This document shows positions 1-7,300 of a DNA stretch of 8,705 nucleotides, piece after piece. The translations under genes were made by a program, and so were the position numbers. The notes beneath the pieces were generated by a model. It saw only the letters and a program-made list of their open reading frames with translations. It had not been told where the DNA came from and searched no databases. The stretch spans positions 1-8,705 of the forward strand of contig JACMKW010000607.1 of assembly GCA_014379885.1 (NCBI GenBank), given 5' to 3'. The stretch comes from Rhizobacter sp. (GTDB lineage: Bacteria > Pseudomonadota > Gammaproteobacteria > Burkholderiales > Burkholderiaceae). Within the stretch, counting starts at the first letter, position 1. Every line of letters begins with the position of its first letter.

Positions 1-727
1 CGGCAGGGCTGCCGGCGTCGCCGACCAGGCGCAAGCGCAGGCGGCGGTCGCGGTCGTCGAGATCGAAGCGGCGCAGGTCGAGCGCATAGCTGGCTGAGTC
101 GCCGGTAGCGGCCACGGTCAACAAGTTGCCCTCGGGCTTGACACGAATCACCGAGCGCCGCTGTGCCTTGGGCACGCGTGACCAGTCGATGGTGAACAGG
201 TCACGCGGCACGCCCATCACCGGAGTGTTGAATTCGGCATCGCGCTGCGCCTGGCCCTCGAGCAGGGGTTCGAAGTAGCCGGTGACGTCGCCTTCGCGGG
301 TGGCGTCGGTGTTCAAGATGCGCAGCAAGGTGAAGCGGGTCTCGAAGAAGCTGCGCATGGCACGCGTGTTGGGCGGCACGGTCTTGCTGGCGGCACAGAT
401 CTCGCGCCAGTCTTCGCGCTTTTGCAGCACGTCGCACGAGTTGCGAAACGCGCCCCAGCTGGCGCGCATGTCGTCTTGCTGCCAACCAGGCAGGTCGTCG
501 TAAGACGCGAGCTTGAACATGGCATTGCGGGTGCGCACCTCGCTCGGCAGCTTGGCACTGGGTTGGGCGGGCGGCGTGTTGGCGAGCCTCTCGTTGACCG
601 TGTTGGCAGCTGTGGAGCCGGCAGCGGGCTGGGCTGGCAGGCTTGCCGGCGTGGGCTGCTTCGAGGCGCAGCCGAGGAGCGCCGCAGCTGTGGCAAGGGC
701 AAACACCAAGGAGGGCAGCAGTTTCAT
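1..727 (-). CDS. mltA: Membrane-bound lytic murein transglycosylase A (MltA), N-terminal part, runs off left edge
   Basis: MltA-family enzymes cleave the MurNAc-GlcNAc bond of peptidoglycan to give 1,6-anhydro ends, acting from the periplasmic face of the outer membrane. Read on the minus strand from ATG at 727-725, the frame stays open for 242 codons to the window edge. It begins with a lipoprotein signal peptide: MKLL, a hydrophobic run, then lipobox LLGC with Cys20 as the lipidated residue. A Pro/Ala-rich linker (about 21-60) follows, and then a mature region with the MltA-like stretch GDVTGYFEPLLEG (about 146-158) followed by NTPVMGVPRDL (167-177). The catalytic aspartate and the 3D C-terminal part would lie off the window, so activity cannot be judged. 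No strong ribosome binding site is visible; the start is set by the signal peptide. It is divergent from tssJ. It could be a housekeeping gene that happens to border the T6SS cluster. Confidence 0.88.
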   Translation of the reverse strand, partial: MKLLPSLVFALATAAALLGCASKQPTPASLPAQPAAGSTAANTVNERLANTPPAQPSAKLPSEVRTRNAMFKLASYDDLPGWQQDDMRASWGAFRNSCDVLQKREDWREICAASKTVPPNTRAMRSFFETRFTLLRILNTDATREGDVTGYFEPLLEGQAQRDAEFNTPVMGVPRDLFTIDWSRVPKAQRRSVIRVKPEGNLLTVAATGDSASYALDLRRFDLDDRDRRLRLRLVGDAGSPA

Positions 728-788
728 GCGTCAAGCCTATGCCTGTGGCGCGTGCACTCCAACTGACCTTCGTCAACCCACCCATCGC

Positions 789-820
789 GCCCTCATTCCC
801 GCCTTCGCGGGAATGAGGGC
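789..820. repeat. dRS3-like perfect hairpin repeat (ATTCCC-N8-GGGAAT)
   Basis: Two perfect 14-base arms (789-802 and 807-820) are separated by the four-base loop CTTC. The core at 795-814 fits the ATTCCC-N8-GGGAAT pattern of the neisserial dRS3 repeat, which is also common as a dispersed element in other betaproteobacteria. It lies between two divergent genes, so it does not end either of them, and no T-run follows. Confidence 0.8.
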
Positions 821-892
821 TGCGCCTGGATTACCTTAGTCACGCCGCGCGCAGAGGTGACGCCGGTATTCTGCCGATGGCCCCGCCTCAGT

Positions 893-976
893 CCGTTCAG
901 GCTGATGTTGTGTTCCGACCGCCCTGAGGTATCGAAGGGAGCCCTGCGCTGCACTTCGATACCTCAGTGCGAACGG
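893..976 (-). repeat. ~85-bp palindromic dispersed element, copy 1 (inverted)
   Basis: The reverse complement of this stretch matches positions 2920-3004 at about 77 of 85 positions with a single one-base gap. The element has imperfect terminal inverted repeats of about 15 bases beginning CCGTTC. Inside is a perfect 14-base stem (924-937 with 954-967; arm CTGAGGTATCGAAG) around a 16-base loop. It ends 43 bases before the tssJ start codon, so a transcript starting upstream would carry the hairpin in its leader. No target-site duplication is evident, which favours a REP-like palindrome over a classical transposon derivative. Confidence 0.82.
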
Positions 977-1019
977 AAACGCGCATGGATGTGGGCCGAC
1001 TCAAAGGCATCAGAAATCC

Positions 1020-1517
1020 ATGCAATCGAATTCCAATCCGTCGTGTTTCTCTCGCCGCCTTCTGCTGGTCGCCGGCCTGCTGGCCGCAGCTGCCTTGCCA
1101 GGCTGCTCCATGTTCGGCGGCCCGGCGGTGCTCAATGCAACCGTGGTGGCCTCCGCCCAAGTCAACCCCGATGCGCGCAAACGCCCGTCGCCGGTGGTGG
1201 TGCGCATCTTCGAGTTGAAGGCGCTCACATTGTTCGAGCAGGCCGACTTTGTCTCGCTGTTCGAAAAAGAGCAGGCCACGCTCGGCCCCGAGCTGATCAG
1301 CCGCGAAGAGTTCGTGCTGCGCCCGGGTGAAACCAAACCGCTGGTCAAGCCGCTCTCGCCCGACACCAAGTTCGTTGGTGTGATGGTGGCCTTTCGCGAA
1401 CTGGAGCGCGCCCGCTGGCGCGCCGTGGTGCCGGTGGCCGCGGGCAAGAAAAACGTGGTGAGCATCGATTTGAGCGACATCACGGTGCAGGCCAAGCGCA
1501 CGTCGCCCAAGCCTTGA
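1020..1517 (+). CDS. tssJ: Type VI secretion system outer-membrane lipoprotein TssJ
   Basis: TssJ is the outer-membrane lipoprotein of the T6SS membrane complex. Its small beta-sandwich sits in the periplasm and binds the C-terminal periplasmic part of TssM. The 165-residue product has a signal peptide with Arg12-Arg13, a hydrophobic stretch (14-27) and lipobox LPGC, making Cys29 the lipidation site with Ser30 at +2. The mature part carries SciN/TssJ-family features: NPDARKRPSPVVVRIFEL (49-66), a following ADFVSLFE segment (75-82), the RPGE turn (101-104) and the late ARWRAV strand (131-136). Size is normal for the family. The ATG at 1020 is supported by the signal peptide that follows; an AAAGG at 1003-1007 is a weak, slightly distant ribosome binding site. 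It is the first plus-strand gene of the cluster, 46 bases before tssK and 43 bases after a palindromic repeat. I see no convincing promoter. Confidence 0.93.
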   Translation: MQSNSNPSCFSRRLLLVAGLLAAAALPGCSMFGGPAVLNATVVASAQVNPDARKRPSPVVVRIFELKALTLFEQADFVSLFEKEQATLGPELISREEFVLRPGETKPLVKPLSPDTKFVGVMVAFRELERARWRAVVPVAAGKKNVVSIDLSDITVQAKRTSPKP

Positions 1518-1563
1518 CACGGCGCTCAGTACTGATCATCACTTCAACCTCAAGCACAACAAC

Positions 1564-2475
1564 ATGAGCTGGCGCGCCAAAGTCGTGTGGTCTTCGGGCA
1601 TGTTCTTGCAGCCCCATCATTTCCAGCAGGAAACCCGCTACCTGGAGCGTCTGGTCGATGCACGTGCGCGCTGCATCTCGCCATTTGCCTGGGGCTTCAC
1701 CGATCTGGAACTCGATGAAGGTTTGCTCGCACTCGGCAAGCTGGCCATCTCGCGTGCGAGCGGCCTGTTGCCCGACGGCACGCCGTTCAGCATGCCGCAA
1801 CTCGACCCGCTGCCTGCGCCGCTGGATGTGTCGGCCGACGTAAAGGGCGAAATCATCTACCTCGCGTTGCCGCTGCAGCGTGAAGGCCTGAACGAGGTTG
1901 ACTTTGGCACGGGTGAGGCCGGCGAGCTGGCCCGCTACGGCGCCGTTGAAGAAGACGTGCGCGACAACACCGATTCGGCTGACGAGCCCACCACCATCCA
2001 GACTGGCCGGCTGCGCATGCGCCTGGTGCGCGCCAAGGAAGCGAGCGAAGCCTATGCGCTGCTCGGTGTGGCCCTGGTGGCCGAACGCCGCAGCGATGGG
2101 CAGGTGACGCTGGAGCGCAGCTACGTCGCGCCACAGGTGGCCATTGAGGCCACGGCGCAACTCTCGGCCAGTGCGTCGCTGCTGCACGGTTTGATCTTGC
2201 AACGTGCGCAAGCGCTGGCCGGCCGCATGGGCCAGCTGAGCCATGGGGTCTCGGAGTTGGCTGATTTCTTGATGCTGCAAACGCTCAACCGCAACGAGCC
2301 TGTCTTCAGCCAGCACGCCGCCACGCCCAACGCCCACCCGCGCGAGCTGCATGGCGACTGCCTGCGCCTGGCCGGTGACCTGGCCACGCTTTCCAGCACC
2401 GCGCGCCGCCCGCCCGAATTCCCACCCTATCGCCACGACGACCTGGCGCGCCCCATCACGCCGGTGTTCGATTAG
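1564..2475 (+). CDS. tssK: TssK N-terminal fragment (shoulder and neck) as literally translated
   Basis: If the amber codon at 2473-2475 is read as a stop, translation yields 303 residues ending ITPVFD. This would cover the N-terminal shoulder that binds the TssFG wedge and most or all of the helical neck used for trimerisation, but not the C-terminal head. Such a product could bind the baseplate without docking it to the membrane complex, which predicts loss of function or dominant interference. The domain limits are taken by analogy with known TssK structure and are approximate. Confidence 0.7.
   Translation: MSWRAKVVWSSGMFLQPHHFQQETRYLERLVDARARCISPFAWGFTDLELDEGLLALGKLAISRASGLLPDGTPFSMPQLDPLPAPLDVSADVKGEIIYLALPLQREGLNEVDFGTGEAGELARYGAVEEDVRDNTDSADEPTTIQTGRLRMRLVRAKEASEAYALLGVALVAERRSDGQVTLERSYVAPQVAIEATAQLSASASLLHGLILQRAQALAGRMGQLSHGVSELADFLMLQTLNRNEPVFSQHAATPNAHPRELHGDCLRLAGDLATLSSTARRPPEFPPYRHDDLARPITPVFD
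2473..2475 (+). other. In-frame amber (TAG) codon interrupting tssK
   Basis: The codon sits between GAT (Asp303) and CTG (Leu305) in otherwise intact tssK. Homologous TssK proteins usually have an acidic or small residue here (FDELR-like), so GAG to TAG is the simplest explanation. The genes whose ends are visible stop with TGA (tssJ, tssL, tssM) or TAA (tssK), so TAG is not used as a normal stop within this window. Confidence 0.9.
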
Positions 2476-2484
2476 CTGCGCGGC

Positions 2485-2898
2485 ATGCGGACCGCGGTGC
2501 TGGAACAAAACGCAATGCAGATCGCGCTGGTCGACCGCAACCATGGTGTGCGCACGGCTGTGGTCACCGACATGGAGCTCGCGCGCTCAGGCACCTTCGT
2601 GCTGGCTGTCAACGCACAAGTGCCGGGCGAACAACTGCGCCAGCGTTTCCCGGCGCAAACCAAGATCGGCCCGCCAGAGAAGCTGCGCGACCTCGTCAAC
2701 TTGCAGTTGCCAGGCATCGGCCTGCGCTCGTTGCCGGTCGCGCCGCGCCAGTTGCCCTTCCATGCCGGTTACTTCTATTTCGAGCTCGACCGCGGTGGTG
2801 AGCTGTGGAAACCGATCGAGCAGAACGGCAACATCGCCATGCACATCTCGGGAGACTTCCCCGGGCTGGAGCTGGAGTTGTGGGCGATTCGGAAATAA
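2485..2898 (+). CDS. tssK: TssK C-terminal fragment (head domain), possible reinitiation product
   Basis: The tssK frame resumes after the amber codon; an in-frame ATG (Met308 of the intact reading) lies nine bases beyond the stop and opens 137 residues ending GLELELWAIRK. The stretch corresponds to the C-terminal head of TssK, which in other systems contacts TssL and TssM. No Shine-Dalgarno-like sequence precedes the ATG, so expression would depend on ribosomes reinitiating after the nearby stop. Alternatively it is never made separately and is simply the 3' half of a broken or misread gene. Confidence 0.45.
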   Translation: MRTAVLEQNAMQIALVDRNHGVRTAVVTDMELARSGTFVLAVNAQVPGEQLRQRFPAQTKIGPPEKLRDLVNLQLPGIGLRSLPVAPRQLPFHAGYFYFELDRGGELWKPIEQNGNIAMHISGDFPGLELELWAIRK

Positions 2899-2919
2899 GG
2901 CGTCTCCGTGCAACCGCCA

Positions 2920-3004
2920 CCGTTCGCCCTGAGGTATCGAAGGGCAGCGCATGGCTCCCTTCGATACCTCAGGGTGGTCGGAAATACAACCTCAGCCCGA
3001 ACGG
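2920..3004 (+). repeat. ~85-bp palindromic dispersed element, copy 2
   Basis: This copy has terminal inverted repeats of 15 bases matching at 13 positions (2920-2934 and 2990-3004). Its centre is a perfect 18-base stem (2927-2944 with 2957-2974) around a 12-base loop. It fills most of the 144-base gap between tssK and tssL and ends 38 bases before the tssL ATG. It is nearly identical to 893-976 in the opposite orientation. No T-run follows the stem, so a simple intrinsic terminator is unlikely, but the hairpin could affect mRNA stability or the tssK to tssL expression ratio. Confidence 0.85.
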
Positions 3005-3042
3005 ACGGTGACGCGCGGGCGCTGAACTAGAGCAATCAAGCG

Positions 3043-4362
3043 ATGAGCACCTCGAACCCAGACGACCCGTTTGCCGACATCGACACCGGTCGCACCTTCA
3101 TCATGCCCACGCCGGGTGGCCGGGCCGCGGCTGCAGCGCCCACACCGGCTTCCCGCATGGGCCAGGCATCAGGCGCTGACGTTGCCGCCGACATCGGCCC
3201 GAGCGACAGTGGGCTCAACCCCTTGGTCGCCTTGGCCAACCCCTTGCTCGCCCTGGTGCCGCAAATTCGCGCCACCGCCCACCTGCCCGATCCGGCTGCC
3301 CTGCGCGAATCCATTGCCCAAGGTGTGCGCGAATTCGAAGCCGCTGCACGCGCCAAGGGCATGGCGCCCGAACGGGTGCTGGCCGCGCGCTATATCTTGT
3401 GCACCTTGCTCGACGAAGTGGCTGCCGCCATGCCCTGGGGTGCTTCGGGCCAGTGGGGCCGCCACAGCCTGCTGGCGATGTTCCACAACGAAACCGGCGG
3501 TGGTGAAAAAGTCTTCCAGCTGATGGCCAAGCTGGCCGAGAACCCGGCCGCCAACCGCGACCTGCTGGAGCTCATCTACGCCGTGCTGTGCCTCGACTTC
3601 CAGGGCCGCTACCGCGTGATCGATGGTGGCAAGGCGCAGCTCGAAGCGGTTCGCGAGCGGCTTGCGCAGATCTTGCAAAAAGAGCGCGGCGCTCATGCAC
3701 CGGCGCTCGCACAAAACTGGCTCGGCGAAAAACCTTCGCGCCGCTCCATGCTTACCTGGCTGCCACTGTGGGTGACGGGCGCCCTCGTGGCGCTGCTGCT
3801 GGTGGCGATCTACAGCTTGCTCGCGTTTCGTTTGAGTGCTGACTCCGACCCGGTGTTCGGCCGCATTCAGGAGTTGCGTCTCTCGCCGCCATCACCGCCC
3901 GTCAAACAGCCTGCCGCCAAACCACGCCTGGCGCAATTCCTGGTGGCCGACATCAAGGCCGAGCAGGTGGCGGTGCGCGACGAAGTGGATCGCAGCGTCA
4001 TCATCATCAGAGGCGACGGCCTCTTCGCACCCGCCAGCGCATCGCTCACTGCCGAGCGCGAGGCGCTGATGAAGCGCATCGCAGAAGCGCTGAAGCAAGT
4101 GCCTGGCGGCATTGCCGTCACCGGCCACACCGACAACGTGCGCATTCGCACTGCCAGCTTCCCGTCGAACTGGCATTTGTCGGAAGAGCGGGCCAAGACC
4201 GTGCGCGAGATCCTGGTCAGCAACGGTCTGCCGGCCGAGCGTGTGCGCGCCGAAGGCCGGGCCGACGGTGAACCCGTGGCCACCAACGACACCCCTGCCA
4301 ACCGAGCGCTGAACCGGCGCGTGGAGATCACCTTGTTCGTCACACGCGGAGCCGGGTCATGA
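3043..4362 (+). CDS. tssL: Type VI secretion inner-membrane protein TssL with C-terminal OmpA-like peptidoglycan-binding domain
   Basis: TssL (DotU/IcmH family) is the C-tail-anchored inner-membrane partner of TssM and TssJ and receives the baseplate through TssK. The 439-residue product has an Ala/Pro-rich N-terminus with DTGRTFIMPTPGGR (14-27), a cytoplasmic DotU domain (about 58-215) containing ARYILCTLLDEVAAAMPWG (115-133), one membrane segment (about 239-263), a linker, and an OmpA-like domain (about 315-434). The OmpA part has TGHTDNVRI (360-368), NWHLSEERA (376-384) and ANRALNRRVEITLF (419-432), the pattern that binds diaminopimelate in peptidoglycan. It is thus an 'evolved' TssL that carries its own wall anchor, which other systems supply as separate TagL, TagN or TagP proteins. 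The start has no strong ribosome binding site and lies 38 bases after a palindromic repeat. Its TGA overlaps the tssM ATG. Confidence 0.95.
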   Translation: MSTSNPDDPFADIDTGRTFIMPTPGGRAAAAAPTPASRMGQASGADVAADIGPSDSGLNPLVALANPLLALVPQIRATAHLPDPAALRESIAQGVREFEAAARAKGMAPERVLAARYILCTLLDEVAAAMPWGASGQWGRHSLLAMFHNETGGGEKVFQLMAKLAENPAANRDLLELIYAVLCLDFQGRYRVIDGGKAQLEAVRERLAQILQKERGAHAPALAQNWLGEKPSRRSMLTWLPLWVTGALVALLLVAIYSLLAFRLSADSDPVFGRIQELRLSPPSPPVKQPAAKPRLAQFLVADIKAEQVAVRDEVDRSVIIIRGDGLFAPASASLTAEREALMKRIAEALKQVPGGIAVTGHTDNVRIRTASFPSNWHLSEERAKTVREILVSNGLPAERVRAEGRADGEPVATNDTPANRALNRRVEITLFVTRGAGS

Positions 4363-7300
4363 TCAAGAAGATCCTCGGCATCATCTTCAGCCCCTGGGTG
4401 CTGCTGGTGTTGGGCCTGCTGGCCCTGTCACTGGTGATCTGGGTCGTGGGCCCGCTGGTGGCCATCGGCAACTGGCGCCCGCTCGATGGCGTGACGTCGC
4501 GGCTGGTGTTCATCGGCCTGATCGTTCTGCTGATCGTGCTGCGCAATGTGTGGAAGATGTTTGCCTCGCGCAAGAGAAACGACAAGGTCGTCAACCAACT
4601 GCTCGCACCGGCGGCCGCCCACGACCCGGCCGACGGCGAGATCAAGACGCTCAACGAGCGTTTCTCGAAAGCACTGGAAACGCTCAAGACCGCGCAGTTC
4701 GAGCAACCGAAGAGCGGCATTTCGGGCTTGTGGAGCGGGCTTTCTTCGCGCGTGGGCAAACGTTATCTCTACGAGCTGCCGTGGTACGTGATCATCGGCG
4801 CGCCGGGGTCGGGCAAGACAACCGCGCTCGTCAACTCCGGCCTCAACTTTCCGCTCGCCGGTGCCTCGGGCGAACACTCGGTGCGTGGTGTGGGCGGCAC
4901 CCGCAACTGCGACTGGTGGTTCACCGACCAGGCCGTGCTCATCGACACTGCTGGCCGCTACACCACGCAAGACAGCAACAAGAGCACCGACAGCAAGGCC
5001 TGGGAAGGGTTCCTGAACCTGCTCAAGCGCAGCCGCCCGCGCCAGCCACTGAACGGCGTGCTGGTGACCGTGTCGGTGACCGACCTGCTCACGCAAAGCG
5101 CCGCTGAGCGCAACTTGCATGCCGCCACCGTGCGCCAGCGGCTGCAAGAGCTGCATCAGCACCTGGGCATGCGCTTCCCCATCTACCTGCTGGTCACCAA
5201 GTGCGACCTGCTGGCCGGTTTCATGGAAACGCTGGGTGATGTCGACAAAGACACACGCGCGGCGCCCTGGGGCTTTACCTTCAAGCTCGACAAGCAAAAG
5301 CACACCGACCTGGGTGCCTTCGGGCCTGAATTCGACGCGTTGGAAAAGCGCCTCACCGATGGCCTGGTCGGCAAGCTGCAACTGGAGCGCGATGCCGGGC
5401 GCCGGGCCCGCATCTACGGTTTCCCGCAGCAGTTCGACGCGTTACGCGGTGTGCTGAAAGACCACCTGGAGCAGGTGTTCTCGCCCTCTCAGTTCGAAGC
5501 CCACCCGCTGCTGCGCGGTGTGTACTTCGTGAGCGGCACCCAAGAAGGCACGCCCATCGACCGCATGCTGGGCCGCATTGCGCGCACCTACAAGCTGGAG
5601 CGCACGGTGGTGCCGCCCAACCAGTCCAGCGGCAAGAGCTACTTTCTATCGCGCTTGCTGAAGGAAGTGGTGTTCGCCGAAAGCGGGCTGGCGGGCACCG
5701 ACGTGAAATGGGAACGCCGCCGAGGCATGTTTGCCTTGGGCGCGTATGCCCTGGTGGGCGTGTTCGCGGTGCTCACGCTTGCGGTCTGGGGCGTGAGCTA
5801 TGTGGGCAACCAGCGTTACGTTGACAAGGTGGGCGCGGCCGCCGAAGAAGTGAAGAAGCTGGTGCAGGCCACGCCGAACCGCAACTCGCCCGATGTGCTC
5901 GTGCTGCTGCCCGCGCTCGAAGCCACACGCGACCTCGCACGCGCCAGCATCGGTGACTCGGTGCCTCTGTCGCTGGGCTTCGGCCTCTACCAGGGAAAGA
6001 AGCTCGACGCGGCCTCCAAGCAGGCGTACCGCCGCATGCTGATCGACGCCGTGTTGCCACGCATCGCACTCGGCATCGAAGAGCAGCTCAAGAACGGCAC
6101 CGACAACCCCGAGCTGCAGTACGAGGCGCTCAAGGCCTACGTGATGCTCTACGACCCCGAGCGTTTCGACCCTGCGGCCCTGAAGCTCTACGTGATGGCT
6201 GATTGGGAAAACTCGTTGCCGCGTTCGGTGACCACCGAGCAACGCACCGGGCTCGAATCGCATCTTGATGCTCTGCTGGCCGAAGGCGCAGTGGTGTCGC
6301 CTTTGCCTGAAGACAAGACGCTCGTCGCGCAAACGCGCACACGCCTGGTGGCCACACCGCTCACCGAGCGGATCTTCCGCCGGCTCAAGCGCCAGGGTGT
6401 GGGGGCAGAGTTCCCTGACTTCACCGTCGCCAAGGCTGCAGGCCCGGGTGCCGCGTTGGTGTTCACCCGTGCCAGCGGCGAGCCGCTGACCAAGGGCGTG
6501 CCGGGGCTCTTCACCAATGAGGGTTACCACAAGGGCTTTCAGCGCGAGGTAGAGCGTGTGTCGGGTCAACTGGCGGAAGAAGAAGGCTGGGTGCTGGGCG
6601 TGAACGACAGCAAGCGCCAGAACGCGTTGAAAGACCTGGACATCAAGCTCCAGCTCAACGACGAAGTGCGCCGCCTCTTCCTGAGCGAATACGCCAAGGT
6701 GTGGGAAACGTTCATCGCCGACATCAAGATGGTGAAGACCTCCAACCTCGCGCAGGCCGTGCAGATGGCGCGTGTGCTGTCGGCCCCCGACAACCCGCTG
6801 GTGCCACTGCTCAAGGCCATGTCGCGTGAGACCACCTTGCGCAGCAACAAAGACGTGGTCGGCCAGGTTGAGACCAAGGCGCGTGATGCGCTGCAACGCT
6901 CGCGAGAAGAGTTGTCGCGTCTGCTGGGCAACAAGGGCACGGCCTCGGCCGTGGCACCGGGCCAAGCCATCGAGAGCATCGTCGACGACCGCTTCATCGG
7001 GCTGCGGCAAATGGTGTCGTCGCCCGACGGCAAGCTGCCCGCGCCGGTCGATGGCACGGTGGCCCTCATCAGCGAGGTCTACACGCTGCTGACGGCGGCT
7101 GATACGGCGGTGAAGGGCGGCAACGTGCCGCCACCTTCTGAAGTGCCCAACAAGGTGAAGGCCGAGGCCGCGCGCCTGCCCGAGCCGGTGCGCTCGCTGC
7201 TCAACACCTTGTCGGTGAGTGGCACCTCGGCGGCGCTGGAGATCACCCGCAGCAACCTGGGCAATGCCATCAACTCCGAGATCGGTGAGTTCTGCCGTCA

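Larger units (their letters stand above)
1564..2898 (+). pseudogene. tssK: Type VI secretion baseplate adaptor TssK, interrupted by an in-frame amber codon
   Basis: TssK is the trimeric cytoplasmic adaptor that joins the T6SS baseplate (TssF/TssG) to the TssL/TssM membrane complex. Reading 1564-2898 in one frame gives 444 residue positions, the normal family length (about 445), with TAG at codon 304 (2473-2475) as the only internal stop. The start has the family signature VVWSSGMFLQPHHFQQETRY (7-26). Around the stop the text reads TPVFD, stop, LRGMRTAVLEQNAMQIAL, which continues the family pattern without any shift. One base (for example GAG to TAG, Glu304 to stop) accounts for the break. By analogy with the enteroaggregative E. 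coli protein, the stop falls between the helical neck and the C-terminal head that contacts TssL/TssM. Both halves are well conserved, so the change is recent, a sequencing error, or bypassed by suppression or reinitiation. No ribosome binding site is evident before the start. Confidence 0.9.

Noticed and set aside
728..760. Sigma-54 promoter in the mltA-tssJ intergenic region
   Set aside because: A TGGCGCGTGCA stretch looked suggestive, but the GG-to-GC spacing does not fit the -24/-12 pattern.
857..1330. 157-codon plus-strand open frame starting before tssJ
   Set aside because: It runs through the palindromic repeat and then overlaps tssJ out of frame, whereas tssJ has a lipoprotein signal and family motifs.
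897..1520. 207-codon minus-strand open frame across tssJ
   Set aside because: It is antisense to tssJ, has no recognisable motifs, and its end is composed of repeat sequence.
1480..2544. 354-codon minus-strand open frame across tssK
   Set aside because: It is antisense to clearly conserved TssK sequence, has no family features, and is a composition artefact.
2927..2974. Intrinsic terminator after tssK
   Set aside because: The 18-base stem is strong, but no T-run follows, and the same structure occurs before tssJ in the opposite orientation; a repeat element is the better explanation.
893..3004. Composite transposon or MITE with target-site duplication
   Set aside because: No transposase frame lies between the copies, and I could find no matching short duplications flanking either copy.
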